From Nostoc sp. UHCC 0870 (GTDB taxonomy: Bacteria > Cyanobacteriota > Cyanobacteriia > Cyanobacteriales > Nostocaceae), in contig NZ_CP091913.1 of assembly GCF_022063185.1 (NCBI RefSeq), positions 3,349,501-3,413,500 of the forward strand: 64,000 bases of DNA, given 5' to 3'. A model generated the notes under the pieces. It saw nothing but the letters and a program-made list of their open reading frames with translations. It was not told the origin of the DNA and did no database searches. Made by a program: the position numbers and the translations under genes. Below, piece after piece: positions 33,998 to 43,302 of this stretch; positions within the stretch are counted from its first letter, which is position 1, and the number at the start of each line of letters is the position of its first letter.

Positions 33998-36880
33998 TTA
34001 AAACTCACCAGCTAAGGCAGGAACGCATCTTTCACATAACAGGGGATGCTCTGCTGATTCTCCCACATGGGTGGAATAGTTCCAACAGCGATCGCATTTT
34101 TCGCCCTCTGCATTCACTATCCCAATTCCCCAGTCTTGTGTTTGCGCGGTATATTTTAATCCTTGCAATCCTTCCGCAGAGTCTAATACTTCCACCTGAG
34201 AAGTTAGCAATAAATACCGCAGTTCATCAATACTGTTACCCTTGACTGGGTTAAAGGCTTTGATAGCATCACCTAACTGTTTGTGTGGTATATGAATCAA
34301 AGCTTTAGCTTCCAGGGAAGAACCAATCATTTTTTCTACCCTAGCTTGTTCTAAAACTTTGTTAACATCTGTGCGGAGTTGTCGCAGTGCTTCCCAAAAT
34401 TCGCCCAATTCTGGATTATGCCATTTCTCATCTACCTGCACCCAGCCAGCTTGAAACACTGATTTGTAGGGTGTTTTGTAGGGGAGAAATTGCCAGATAT
34501 CTTCAGCAGTGTGACATAGAACTGGTGCGATCGCTCGTGCTAAATTTTCTAAAGCGATATGTATCACTGTCTGACAACTGCGACGGCGGAAAGCATCGGT
34601 TGCACTGATATACAACCTATCCTTAGCCACATCTAAATAGAAGTTGGATAAATCCACCACGCAGAAATTCTGCACAGTTTGGAAGAAACGGAAGAATTGG
34701 AAACTTTCAAAAGCTTCTGTAACTTCCTGGAACACCTCACCGATGCGGTGCAGCATATACTTATCTAGCTGCGGTAACTCCTCAAAGGGTACAGCATCTT
34801 TTTCGGGGTCAAAATCATGCAAACTACCCAACAAGAACCGCGCCGTATTGCGAATTTTCCCTCTGACATCGTTGAGTTGCTTAATGATATTGCCACCCAA
34901 ACGCACATCAGCAGTATAATCCACCGACGACACCCACAACCGCAACACATCAGCACCATAGGGGGGTTCTTGTTTCTGGTTTTTTCCCCCCAGCATCATC
35001 ACCTGGGGGTCAACCACATTACCCACCGATTTACTCATCTTGCGCCCTTGTTCATCTAAAACAAAGCCGTGAGTTAACACAGTTTTATAAGGTGCAATGC
35101 CATTCACCGCTACACTAGTTAGCAAACTCGACTGAAACCAACCGCGATGTTGGTCTGAACCTTCCAAATACATATCAGCCGGGTAGCGTAACTCTGGACG
35201 TTGCTTAACTACAGCCGCCCAAGACGAACCAGAATCAAACCAGACATCCATCGTATCAGTACCGCGACGGTAAGACCGACCATTATTTCTGTAGGACTCT
35301 GGTAATAATTCCTCTACCGACAGTTCCCACCAAGCATCAGAACCCTTTTCAGCGATGATAGCTTGGACGTGGTTAATAGTTTCCTCATTCAGTAAAGGTT
35401 CGCCGGTTTCCTCATCGTAGAATACCGGAATAGGTACACCCCAAGAACGCTGACGGGAGATACACCAATCAGAACGTTCCGCTATCATAGGCGTGATGCG
35501 ATTTTCACCTTGGGCTGGAATCCATTTTACAGCAGCGATCGCCTTTAATGCCTCATCCCGAAATCCAGCCACCGAAGCAAACCATTGTTCAGTCGCCCGG
35601 AAAATCGTCGGCTTTTTCGTCCGCCAGTCATAAGGATACTTGTGTGCATAAGCCTCCTCCTTCAACAGCGAACCCGCAGTAGCCAGCGCATCAATCACCG
35701 CCTGATTCCCATCACCCAACACATTCAACCCAGCAAACTGTCCCGCTTCCTCGGTAAAGTTGCCATTATCATCCACCGGCGCAAGAATCGGCAAACCATA
35801 ACGCAGACCTACAATGTAGTCTTCTTGACCATGACCGGGAGCAGTATGTACCAACCCAGTACCCGAATCAGTAGTGATATAATCACCACCCACAACCACC
35901 GGACTTTCCCTATCAAATAGCGGATGTCGGTAAGTAGTATGTTCTAACTCCTTACCCTTAAAAGTAGCCTTCACCGTCAACTCAGCCGAGATAGTAGCAG
36001 CCAAACGCTCCACCAAATCCGCCGCTACAATGAGATATTTGAAATTACTTTGCGTCTCTGCGCCTTTGCGCGAAACTTCCACCAAAGAATAATTCAACTC
36101 GCCATTAACAGCCACCCCCAAATTCCCCGGAATAGTCCAAGGAGTAGTAGTCCAGATAGCCACACCCAAATCAGGCAAAAACTCACCCAAAACTGGTTTA
36201 ACAGCCTCAGCCAAACCCGTCACAGGAAAAGCCGCATAAATACTCCGCGAAGTATGCCCTTCTGGATATTCCAACTCCGCCTCAGCCAAAGCCGTCTTAG
36301 AACTAGGACTCCAGTGAACCGGCTTCAAACCGCGATAGATGTAACCTTTTAAATACATCTGCCCAAACACCCCAATTTGCGCCGCCTCATATTCCGGCTT
36401 CAGCGTCAAATATGGATTATCCCAGTCACCCCAAACACCGTAGCGTTTAAAATTCTGGCGTTGGTCATCAACCGTAGCCAAAGCAAATTCCTTAGCTTTT
36501 TGCCGCAATTGCAGAGGTGTTAAATTTTGCCGTTCTGCCGACTTGAGATTTTGCAGAACCTTCAACTCAATTGGTAAGCCGTGACAGTCCCAACCAGGCA
36601 CATAACGCACCTTCCGCCCTTGTAGCAGTTGGTAGCGATTAATAATATCTTTGAGAATTTTATTTAAGGCATGACCAATATGAAGTGAGCCATTAGCGTA
36701 GGGAGGCCCATCGTGCAGTATAAATAATTCGCCTGGGTTAGTTTGCGACAGGCTCTCAAAAATTTTATTGTCTTCCCAAAACTTCTGTATCTCAGGCTCA
36801 CGCTTGATGGCGTTCGCCCGCATATCAAAATTAGTCTTCGGTAAATTTACGGTATCTTTGTAGCTTCCAGGTTCTGTCAC
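33998..36880 (-). CDS. ileS: Isoleucyl-tRNA synthetase
   Basis: The protein (960 residues from GTG 36880, the family length; a TTG at 36919 would add 13) charges tRNA-Ile. It has the class I motifs PPYANGSLHIGH (ATP site) and GRKMSKSVGN (KMSKS loop), an editing domain in the middle (WTTTPWTIPGN, GTGLVHTAPGHG with the editing Asp region), the WFDSGSSW segment and a C-terminal zinc-binding CDRCWNYS...CERC motif. Housekeeping gene, transcribed alone. Confidence 0.97.
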   Translation of the reverse strand: MTEPGSYKDTVNLPKTNFDMRANAIKREPEIQKFWEDNKIFESLSQTNPGELFILHDGPPYANGSLHIGHALNKILKDIINRYQLLQGRKVRYVPGWDCHGLPIELKVLQNLKSAERQNLTPLQLRQKAKEFALATVDDQRQNFKRYGVWGDWDNPYLTLKPEYEAAQIGVFGQMYLKGYIYRGLKPVHWSPSSKTALAEAELEYPEGHTSRSIYAAFPVTGLAEAVKPVLGEFLPDLGVAIWTTTPWTIPGNLGVAVNGELNYSLVEVSRKGAETQSNFKYLIVAADLVERLAATISAELTVKATFKGKELEHTTYRHPLFDRESPVVVGGDYITTDSGTGLVHTAPGHGQEDYIVGLRYGLPILAPVDDNGNFTEEAGQFAGLNVLGDGNQAVIDALATAGSLLKEEAYAHKYPYDWRTKKPTIFRATEQWFASVAGFRDEALKAIAAVKWIPAQGENRITPMIAERSDWCISRQRSWGVPIPVFYDEETGEPLLNEETINHVQAIIAEKGSDAWWELSVEELLPESYRNNGRSYRRGTDTMDVWFDSGSSWAAVVKQRPELRYPADMYLEGSDQHRGWFQSSLLTSVAVNGIAPYKTVLTHGFVLDEQGRKMSKSVGNVVDPQVMMLGGKNQKQEPPYGADVLRLWVSSVDYTADVRLGGNIIKQLNDVRGKIRNTARFLLGSLHDFDPEKDAVPFEELPQLDKYMLHRIGEVFQEVTEAFESFQFFRFFQTVQNFCVVDLSNFYLDVAKDRLYISATDAFRRRSCQTVIHIALENLARAIAPVLCHTAEDIWQFLPYKTPYKSVFQAGWVQVDEKWHNPELGEFWEALRQLRTDVNKVLEQARVEKMIGSSLEAKALIHIPHKQLGDAIKAFNPVKGNSIDELRYLLLTSQVEVLDSAEGLQGLKYTAQTQDWGIGIVNAEGEKCDRCWNYSTHVGESAEHPLLCERCVPALAGEF

Positions 36881-37045
36881 AGCTTCATGCCTAAGTTTTA
36901 CGTGTACAGGTTCTATCAATTATAGAAGATGGCAGGAAGTCCCAAATTCCCCCTTTTTTTCACCTAGCCTTGATGATTAAGTAATAATACTTGATGTTAG
37001 ATAAAAGAAATACAATAAATTTTACTAATTATCAAATTAACTCTA

Positions 37046-37384
37046 GTGAATCTACTTCCAAATGCAGAAAATGCAGTTGTTGAAATTCGTAAACTAAGGG
37101 AATATTGTCTCAATCCAGAGCATCCCAAAGGTAAAGATAAAGCTCGTCTGTTTTCATCAATCCTGGGTATAACGGCTGATAATGCTGAGGAATTACGCCA
37201 AATTATTTTGAAAGCAGCTAAAATTTACGAAGTTAGCTTAAATCGACGTGATCAGTTTGGACAACGCTACACTTTAGATTTCCCTCTGACATGGCAAGAT
37301 AAAACTGCAACCATTCGCACTGGCTGGATTATAGAAGATGGTTCTGATGTTCCCAGATTAACTAGCTGCTATCCTTTGCTGTAA
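37046..37384 (+). CDS. DUF6883 protein (possible toxin-like partner)
   Basis: The 112-residue protein fits DUF6883: LPNAENAVVEIRKLREYCLNPEHPKGKDKARLFSSILGI at the front and RYTLDFPLTWQDKTATIRTGWIIEDG at the back. This domain is also known from C-termini of polymorphic-toxin-like proteins, where a His-Pro-Lys-Gly-Lys-Asp-Lys core recurs. Start is GTG 37046. A DUF4926 gene follows 27 bases later, and the two occur together often, so they may be a toxin and its neutraliser. That is inference. Confidence 0.75.
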   Translation: MNLLPNAENAVVEIRKLREYCLNPEHPKGKDKARLFSSILGITADNAEELRQIILKAAKIYEVSLNRRDQFGQRYTLDFPLTWQDKTATIRTGWIIEDGSDVPRLTSCYPLL

Positions 37385-37411
37385 CGTTGTAATATGTGGA
37401 GGCTATATAAA

Positions 37412-37660
37412 ATGAGTACAAATACACCAAAGTTGTTGGATATAGTAGCACTCACAATTGATCTACCTGAGTATAATTTGTTGCGTGGTCAAGTTGGGAC
37501 AGTAGTTGAATTATTAGCCAACGGTACTGCATTTGAAGTAGAATTTAGCGATCGCAATGGACAAACCTATGAATCTGTTGGTTTACGTCCAGAGCAAATT
37601 ATGGTGTTACATTTTGAGCCAGCATCCCCTAGTTCAGTAACAGAAATGGTTACAGCATAA
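37412..37660 (+). CDS. DUF4926 protein (possible antitoxin-like partner)
   Basis: The protein (82 residues from ATG 37412) has the DUF4926 pattern: LLDIVALTIDLPEYNLLRGQVGTVVELL, AFEVEFSDRNGQTYESVGLRPEQIMVL. It looks like a small SH3-type beta barrel. The ATG at 37412 has GTGGAGG about ten bases upstream, so I prefer it to the start six codons earlier. Partner of the DUF6883 gene. Confidence 0.78.
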   Translation: MSTNTPKLLDIVALTIDLPEYNLLRGQVGTVVELLANGTAFEVEFSDRNGQTYESVGLRPEQIMVLHFEPASPSSVTEMVTA

Positions 37661-37798
37661 ATAAGCCTAGGCTTGTTTCAGACATGAATCCTACACTCAT
37701 CACAACAGAAAATGTCACCCCAACATTGTTTATCTAGCTGACTATATTTAATTTATTTAAATATTAGGCGATCGCCTCATCCTAGCAACAGCAAAATT

Positions 37799-38206
37799 TT
37801 ATCCTAAACTCCAATCTTGCAACTCTAGTCCTTCAATCCTACCGAAGTGTCGCTGATTGTGAGAGATCAAGACTAGATTATTAGCAATGGCAACTCCAGC
37901 AATCAGTAAATCAATATCATCGATGGGAATACCTTGGAGTCTTAAATTTGCGTAAATATTTGCGGATATAGTAACTGATTTTTCACTGAGGGGCAAAACC
38001 GAATTTTGGGCAGAAAACTCTAAAAACAAAGCAAGTTGCTTTTGGGCATCGCGGTGCTTTAAGCCACTCAGAATTTCATAATAAGTGATAATGCTGAGGT
38101 TGATTTGATTATAGGTAGCTAGATAAGCCTGAAACTGGCCTACCACATTGGTGTTGCCCCGGAAAAACAGGGATAGGATATCAGTATCAATCAATGCTGG
38201 TTTCAC
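37799..38206 (-). CDS. PIN-domain toxin (VapC-like)
   Basis: The protein (135 residues from GTG 38206; an upstream ATG at 38254 would give 151) begins KPALIDTDILSLFF with the first catalytic Asp, has Glu in ITYYEILSGL, Asp pair in GIPIDDIDLLIAGVAIANN and ends LVLISHNQRHFGRI. These are the acidic positions of PIN ribonucleases. The start overlaps the upstream small gene by 20 bases, as in VapBC. Confidence 0.87.
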   Translation of the reverse strand: MKPALIDTDILSLFFRGNTNVVGQFQAYLATYNQINLSIITYYEILSGLKHRDAQKQLALFLEFSAQNSVLPLSEKSVTISANIYANLRLQGIPIDDIDLLIAGVAIANNLVLISHNQRHFGRIEGLELQDWSLG

Positions 38207-38450
38207 GGCTTGTTCTTTGAGAGAATGCTTGCTGACGACGGATAGCGATCTCATCTACGAATTCGCTGTATGCTTCGTCTGACAAATCACTCCAGCAACT
38301 GGCGAACTGCATGATATTTGTCGTATCGCTACTGTTAGGTTCTGCGCTTAGTCGAAATTCATGAATCAACTCATACAGTTGTGCTAACTTCACATCTGGG
38401 ATTTGCTGCACTTCTTCCCAGAGCTTGATTTTCCATTCAGAAGGGTTCAT
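38187..38450 (-). CDS. Putative antitoxin of the PIN toxin
   Basis: The 87-residue protein has no DNA-binding motif I can name. It starts NPSEWKIKLWEEVQQIPDVKLAQLYELIHEFRL, a helical region resembling small antitoxins that pair with PIN proteins, and ends in a basic tail (IAIRRQQAFSQRTS) of the sort that wraps around a toxin. The tight overlap with the toxin start supports the role. Confidence 0.7.
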   Translation of the reverse strand: MNPSEWKIKLWEEVQQIPDVKLAQLYELIHEFRLSAEPNSSDTTNIMQFASCWSDLSDEAYSEFVDEIAIRRQQAFSQRTSRETSID

Positions 38451-38549
38451 TACCTAATTTTTTCCGATTTTTGGATTGAGCTTGCAAATATTGTAAGACA
38501 ACAATTATAGGAGGCGTAGAGGCATTGCTGGGAACTCTACATAAAAGCA

Positions 38550-38584
38550 AAACCCAACATAATATATGAGTTAATGCTGGGTTT
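38550..38584 (-). terminator. Terminator of ycf66
   Basis: On the minus strand AAACCCAGCAT (38574-38584) pairs with ATGTTGGGTTT (38550-38560, one G-U) and is followed by TGCTTTT. It lies directly behind the ycf66 stop codon. Confidence 0.65.
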
Positions 38585-38592
38585 AACTCTAT

Positions 38593-39363
38593 TCAACCAA
38601 CCTGATTATCTGGCGGTACTGCCCCTGGTGGTGCTTCGGCTGGGGGAGCTAACACCGCATCCGGGGCAATTTCTTCTACAGGGATTGGTGTTTTGTCCTC
38701 AGTCTCATTATGTGCTTGAGCAGCTTCCACCAGTTCAGGGGACGGCGGATGGGGTGGAATTACTTCTGGCACAGTTGCCCCTTGAGGTTCAGTTTCAGTG
38801 GTGACAGATGCCTCTGTTGGCTGTTCTAGTGCGACAGTTGGGGATTCAGGTTCAGTAGTAGTAACAGGCTCTTGGGTTGGTGCTTCTGTTTTGTCGATAA
38901 TCTCCACAGCAGGTTTTGTTGTTATTTCTGGCTCTGGAGTGGTGGTTTTGGGAGTGACAGGTTGTTGAGTGCGATTTTTCAACCCTCCGAAAAAACCACT
39001 GACAGCTTGCTGCAATTGCGCCAAAGGTTGTGGTAAAGACAACTTATTGGCCTGTTCTTGCAATGTAGTTTTCACCGCCTCAGAACTGGGGACTTGAGTT
39101 TGCTGTAGCAGTGGAGTCAACTGGCGACGTAACGAGAGAGTTTGCCAGCCAAACCAAACCAAAAGAGCCACACTAGCCACATGACCCAGTAAAAGCCCAC
39201 CAGAAATGCGTGGGGCAAACACCCATAAAACAAGAGCGTAGAAAAGTCCTACACCACTCCAAATAAAATCATTCTTGCGGTGGATTTCTGGGAAAAAGAA
39301 AGCTGATAGGTAGATAGCTAAACTACCAAGCCCGACCACCAAAGCTAGGACATTTGCTAGCAT
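38593..39363 (-). CDS. ycf66: Ycf66 family membrane protein
   Basis: The protein (256 residues from ATG 39363) has three membrane helices in its first ~100 residues (LANVLALVVGLGSLAIYLSAFF, GVGLFYALVLWVFA, LLLGHVASVALLVWFGW) followed by a long Pro/Thr/Glu-rich soluble tail. The front part matches Ycf66, a conserved protein of cyanobacteria and some plastids. Function unknown. The ATG at 39363 has an AGGAG ten bases upstream, so I reject the start 17 codons earlier. Confidence 0.85.
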   Translation of the reverse strand: MLANVLALVVGLGSLAIYLSAFFFPEIHRKNDFIWSGVGLFYALVLWVFAPRISGGLLLGHVASVALLVWFGWQTLSLRRQLTPLLQQTQVPSSEAVKTTLQEQANKLSLPQPLAQLQQAVSGFFGGLKNRTQQPVTPKTTTPEPEITTKPAVEIIDKTEAPTQEPVTTTEPESPTVALEQPTEASVTTETEPQGATVPEVIPPHPPSPELVEAAQAHNETEDKTPIPVEEIAPDAVLAPPAEAPPGAVPPDNQVG

Positions 39364-39586
39364 TTTCTCGGTACTCCTTTTACGAGCGACTGGGTACTCA
39401 GTCCCTAATTTCACAAATTTTACAAGTTAATTGTGGATTTAGATACAAATTAAAACTATTGAACGGTGTTAACAGTGAGCTTTTATTGTTTAGATTAACT
39501 CTTAATGTCTTCTTTAGGGGAGAAGAGAAAAACTCAGACTACCCTTAAAGATGAAAGAACCTGCAAGAGTTAGCCAAACATAGTTT

Positions 39587-41017
39587 ATGACACTACAAAG
39601 CTTTGGTGTGATTGGTTTAGCCGTTATGGGCGAGAACATCGCTCTAAACGTTGAGCGTAATGGCTTTCCAATTGCAGTTTACAATCGCTCCAGAGAAAAA
39701 ACCGATGCTTTCATGGCACAGCGTGCCGGAGGCCGTAACGTTAAAGCCGCTTTCACCTTAGAAGAATTCGTTGCCGCACTGGAACGTCCCCGCAAAATTC
39801 TTGTCATGGTGCAAGCTGGTAAACCCGTTGATGCGGTAATTCAGCAGCTCAAACCCCTGCTAGATGAAGGCGATATCATTATCGACGGCGGTAACTCTTG
39901 GTTTGAAGATACCCAAAGACGCACTCAAGAATTAGAACCCCTTGGTTTACGATTTCTCGGTATGGGTGTCAGTGGTGGTGAAGAAGGTGCGCTGAATGGC
40001 CCTTCACTGATGCCTGGTGGTACACAAAGCTCTTACGAGTATCTGTCCCCAATTTTCAACAAGATTGCGGCTCAAGTCGATGACGGCCCTTGTGTAACCT
40101 ACGTTGGACCTGGTGGTGCTGGTCACTATGTCAAAATGGTACACAATGGCATTGAGTACGGCGATATGCAGTTAATTGCAGAAGCCTACGACTTGCTGAA
40201 AAATGCTGGTGGGCTAGACGCAAAACAGCTACACGAAGTATTCACTGAGTGGAACACCACCGACGAACTCAATTCTTTCTTGATTGAGATCACAGCCAAT
40301 ATCTTCCCCTACGTTGACCCAGAAACCAAGTTACCTCTAGTTGATTTGATTGTTGACGCAGCAGGTCAAAAGGGAACTGGACGCTGGACTGTACAAACTG
40401 CTTTAGAATTGGGTGTTTCTATTCCCACCATCACAGCAGCCGTAAATGCTCGGATTATCTCTTCCATTCGCGATGAACGGATTGCCGCATCTAAGCAGCT
40501 TACAGGCCCCAGTGGTAAGTATGATGGCTCTACCAAGGAGTTTATCAACAAGGTACGGGATGCTCTGTACTGTTCCAAGATTTGTTCTTATGCTCAAGGG
40601 ATGGCATTGCTATCTACAGCATCAGCAACATTTAACTGGAATTTGAATCTGAGTGAAATGGCGCGGATTTGGAAAGGTGGTTGTATTATTCGCGCTGGCT
40701 TCTTGAATAAGATTAAGAAGGCATTTAACGAAAATCCCGCATTACCCAACTTGCTACTAGCTCCTGAATTTAAACAAACAATTCTCGACAGACAAGCAGC
40801 TTGGCGGGACGTGATTATCACAGCTGCCAAACTCGGAATCCCTGTGCCTGCATTTAGTGCATCCTTGGATTATTTTGACAGCTATCGCCGCGATCGCCTA
40901 CCCCAAAACCTCACCCAAGCACAACGCGACTACTTCGGCGCGCACACCTACCTGCGTACCGATAAAGCTGGTGCATTCCACACGGAATGGGTTCCCATCG
41001 CTGAAGCGAAGAAATAA
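39587..41017 (+). CDS. gnd: 6-phosphogluconate dehydrogenase (decarboxylating)
   Basis: The 476-residue enzyme makes ribulose 5-phosphate, CO2 and NADPH from 6-phosphogluconate in the oxidative pentose phosphate pathway, the main source of reductant in darkness and in heterocysts. Visible are the Rossmann start GVIGLAVMGENIALNVERNGF, the signature GGNSWFEDTQRR, GVSGGEEGALNGPSLMPGG and the catalytic Lys in GAGHYVKMVHNGIEYGDMQ. Length is normal. Transcribed alone with a strong terminator. Confidence 0.97.
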   Translation: MTLQSFGVIGLAVMGENIALNVERNGFPIAVYNRSREKTDAFMAQRAGGRNVKAAFTLEEFVAALERPRKILVMVQAGKPVDAVIQQLKPLLDEGDIIIDGGNSWFEDTQRRTQELEPLGLRFLGMGVSGGEEGALNGPSLMPGGTQSSYEYLSPIFNKIAAQVDDGPCVTYVGPGGAGHYVKMVHNGIEYGDMQLIAEAYDLLKNAGGLDAKQLHEVFTEWNTTDELNSFLIEITANIFPYVDPETKLPLVDLIVDAAGQKGTGRWTVQTALELGVSIPTITAAVNARIISSIRDERIAASKQLTGPSGKYDGSTKEFINKVRDALYCSKICSYAQGMALLSTASATFNWNLNLSEMARIWKGGCIIRAGFLNKIKKAFNENPALPNLLLAPEFKQTILDRQAAWRDVIITAAKLGIPVPAFSASLDYFDSYRRDRLPQNLTQAQRDYFGAHTYLRTDKAGAFHTEWVPIAEAKK

Positions 41018-41053
41018 GTTTGTAATCTTCTAAATTCTCAATTTATTTATCAG

Positions 41054-41081
41054 TGGCTCTAAATATTAGAGCCATTTTTTT
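41054..41081 (+). terminator. Rho-independent terminator of gnd
   Basis: TGGCTCTAA (41054-41062) pairs with TTAGAGCCA (41066-41074) around three bases and is followed by seven T. It lies 36 bases behind the gnd stop codon. Confidence 0.9.
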
Positions 41082-41195
41082 ATCCTCAGTATCAATCAAT
41101 ACCTTTATCTTCACCAGAATATTAGGTTGGATTGATCGACCGCCTAAGTCTACGCACAGAGTCACCCAACAAAACCTTGATAAGGCTACATGACC

Positions 41196-41522
41196 CTACG
41201 GTGCATACATACACAAACATTTTTCTATCCAAGAATTAAGGCTTTGACCCTCTTTCTTTGCTTTGATAGCAATTGTTTTATGTAATTCAGGGTTAATTCT
41301 GAGCATGAGCTTACCTGAAAATGGTTTTTCAGGTTCTTCGCCACGTTTTTGGCAAAATTCTAAATAATCATCAACTGAGTCGTGGAAAGCTTGCCTTAGC
41401 TCTTTCACGCTGTCACCCTGAAATGTAATCACATCTCGCAGGTTGACTACTTCGCCATGAAAAATCTCAGCTTCATCGTCAAATTCCACAACAGCTTCAT
41501 ATCCTTTATATTTCATTGTCAC
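41196..41522 (-). CDS. hicB: HicB-family antitoxin
   Basis: The 108-residue protein has the HicB layout: an RNase-H-like front (YKGYEAVVEFDDEAEIFHGEVVNLRDVITFQGDSVKELRQAFHDSVDDYLEFC) and a C-terminal ribbon-helix-helix (GKLMLRINPELHKTIAIKAKKEGQSLNSWIEKCL). It neutralises HicA and represses the operon. Its start overlaps the hicA end by 17 bases. The order hicA-hicB is the usual one. Confidence 0.9.
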   Translation of the reverse strand: MTMKYKGYEAVVEFDDEAEIFHGEVVNLRDVITFQGDSVKELRQAFHDSVDDYLEFCQKRGEEPEKPFSGKLMLRINPELHKTIAIKAKKEGQSLNSWIEKCLCMYAP

Positions 41523-41802
41523 TAAGTCCTCCCGTGTCCGTGTCTTCTTTAACCCTGGACTCTGTTAAGAAACGGCGCATAGATTTAACAGCACCTTTAT
41601 TAGTTTCTTTTTCCGGGTGTGGCCTGTGAAAAGTTGCCTTTACGCTATTAAGAGCTATTCTCACTCTTGACCCCCTTCCTTCTGACACTTCCGCACCAAG
41701 TGCAATTAGCATAGATTCAATATCACTCCAAGGAATATTGGATCTAACGGGATTTTCAAAAATGTCATCCAGTGTTTTTTGATGCTTACTGTTAAGTCCC
41801 AT
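41506..41802 (-). CDS. hicA: HicA-family toxin
   Basis: The 98-residue protein has a HicA (YcfA-like) double-stranded-RNA-binding fold: IPWSDIESMLIALGAEVSEGRGSRVRIALNSVKATFHRPHPEKETNKGAVKSMRRFL, with the conserved His in FHRPHP. It is an mRNA interferase. It starts almost within a perfect palindrome, see 41806-41828. The C-terminal tail beyond residue ~80 is longer than usual. Confidence 0.9.
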   Translation of the reverse strand: MGLNSKHQKTLDDIFENPVRSNIPWSDIESMLIALGAEVSEGRGSRVRIALNSVKATFHRPHPEKETNKGAVKSMRRFLTESRVKEDTDTGGLSDNEI

Positions 41803-41805
41803 TAT

Positions 41806-41828
41806 ATAGTATCACTTTATGATACTAT
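41806..41828. promoter_or_regulatory. Palindromic operator candidate of hicAB
   Basis: ATAGTATCA (41806-41814) and TGATACTAT (41820-41828) are perfect 9-bp inverted arms with a 5-base spacer. The near arm is only three bases before the hicA start codon (41802), leaving no room for a Shine-Dalgarno, so the transcript may be leaderless or the palindrome may double as the upstream mRNA region. HicB is the probable ligand. Confidence 0.7.
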
Positions 41829-41908
41829 TATCCACTAAACTTGTTAAACTTAAACTTGAAGCAGGAATCAAACAAATGAGCGTCGTGTGAGGTTCAAATC
41901 TAGCTTGC

Positions 41909-43057
41909 TCATGGATTTGGTGTGTTATTGTTCCCAAGATATTTAGCTTTTAATTCCTCTAGTTCTAAATCTATTTCGCTTTTACTAGCAGACTGAGAGT
42001 TTGAATTTGGAGGCTGTATTTTTTTTGTTTGGGGCTTCCCACTACCTAGAAATTGCGTTTTTAATTCCTCTAGTTCTAATTCAACTTGACTAGGTGTTGG
42101 ACTAATAAAAGTTGGCGGAGAAGTTGGCGGTGCTTGATAAATTGGTTTTGCTGGTGTTACTGGTGTTACTGCTACAGCAGATTGTTGATTTAAAGCTTGC
42201 AAAACTTCATCTGCCGTTTGATAGCGTCTAACGGGAATGCTCTCTAGCATCTTGTTGATAATTCCAGTTAGATAATTACTAACAGGCGTTTTTAAGTATT
42301 GCTGCCAAACCCAGGTGTCGTTATTAGTGTCATAGGAATCAAAAGGCGATCGCCCAGTCAATAAATTAATACAAGTCACGCCTAAACTATAAATATCACT
42401 GGCAAAAATAGCCCGTCCTCTAATTTGCTCTGGCGCAACATATTCAGGACTACCAATACTAGTTCCAGTTCTATTTAAAGCAGTGCCAGTTACAGATTTA
42501 GAAGCACCAAAATCAACTATAACTAATTTGTTATCACTACCACGTAAAATAATATTTTCTGGTTTAATATCTCTGTGAATCACTTCTCTAGCATGACAAA
42601 ATTGCAATACGGGCAATAAGTCATTTAATAATTGAATAATTCGCTTTTCATTGAAAGTACCTTTATGTGCCAATTCCTGCGCTAAGTTTAGCCCGTCAAT
42701 AAATTCTTGTACCAAATATTGGCGATCGTCTTGGGTAAAATATGCCAAAAGTTCGGGAATTTGCGGATGCTTACCCAATTCATCTAACTGCACGGCTTCT
42801 TGGGTAAATAACTCCACCGCCTTTTGGACTGTGTTCGTGCCTTGAGCTTGGGGGTAAAATTGCTTAATTACACAGCGCGGCTTGGAAGGTTTATCTTCAT
42901 CCACAGCTAAGAAAGTTCTGCCAAAACCACCTTGTCCGATGGGTTTGATAGCACGATAACGTTCTTTGAGCAGTAACTTAGAGCCACAACTCAAGCAAAA
43001 CTTGACATCATGAGGATTTTCTGGCTGGGGACAACGGGGATTAAGACAGTAACTCAT
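41909..43057 (-). CDS. Serine/threonine protein kinase with N-terminal zinc ribbon
   Basis: The 382-residue protein begins with a four-Cys zinc ribbon (CLNPRC...CLSCG, residues 4-24), then a Hanks-type kinase domain (residues ~34-290): GQGGFGRTF loop, Lys65, catalytic HRDIKPENI with Asp163, DFGAS with Asp182, APEQIRG. After the kinase come a Pro/Thr linker and two copies of an EELKTQFLG/EELKAKYLG motif (about residues 330-375). No membrane helix is evident, so it is soluble. A divergent gene starts ~250 bases upstream. Confidence 0.93.
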   Translation of the reverse strand: MSYCLNPRCPQPENPHDVKFCLSCGSKLLLKERYRAIKPIGQGGFGRTFLAVDEDKPSKPRCVIKQFYPQAQGTNTVQKAVELFTQEAVQLDELGKHPQIPELLAYFTQDDRQYLVQEFIDGLNLAQELAHKGTFNEKRIIQLLNDLLPVLQFCHAREVIHRDIKPENIILRGSDNKLVIVDFGASKSVTGTALNRTGTSIGSPEYVAPEQIRGRAIFASDIYSLGVTCINLLTGRSPFDSYDTNNDTWVWQQYLKTPVSNYLTGIINKMLESIPVRRYQTADEVLQALNQQSAVAVTPVTPAKPIYQAPPTSPPTFISPTPSQVELELEELKTQFLGSGKPQTKKIQPPNSNSQSASKSEIDLELEELKAKYLGNNNTPNP

Positions 43058-43302
43058 TGGCAGGATCGCGCTTTACATCGCTCTTACTGTCTTTATTTTG
43101 CCCTGTGCTAGCCAAGAGTGGTTATGTTCTTTATCCCTAGAGACACTTTCATCTTTTGTACAGCAGAAGCAATATCCAATAACTATTGACTCAGCACGCT
43201 GCTCAACGCCCCGCTACCGCTAACAGCACTCTGTTCTGTTGAGTCAATGTCCCCAGATTGTGTAATAATAAGCCGATCGCTAAGACTAATAAGTTATCAA
43301 CT

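Noticed and set aside
34387..35059. Several plus-strand open frames within ileS
   Set aside because: They are antisense shadows of the strongly coding ileS and show no protein family pattern.
41876..41915. GGTTCAAATC, a T-loop-like sequence upstream of hicA
   Set aside because: The flanking bases do not form a T-stem or acceptor stem, so there is no tRNA gene.
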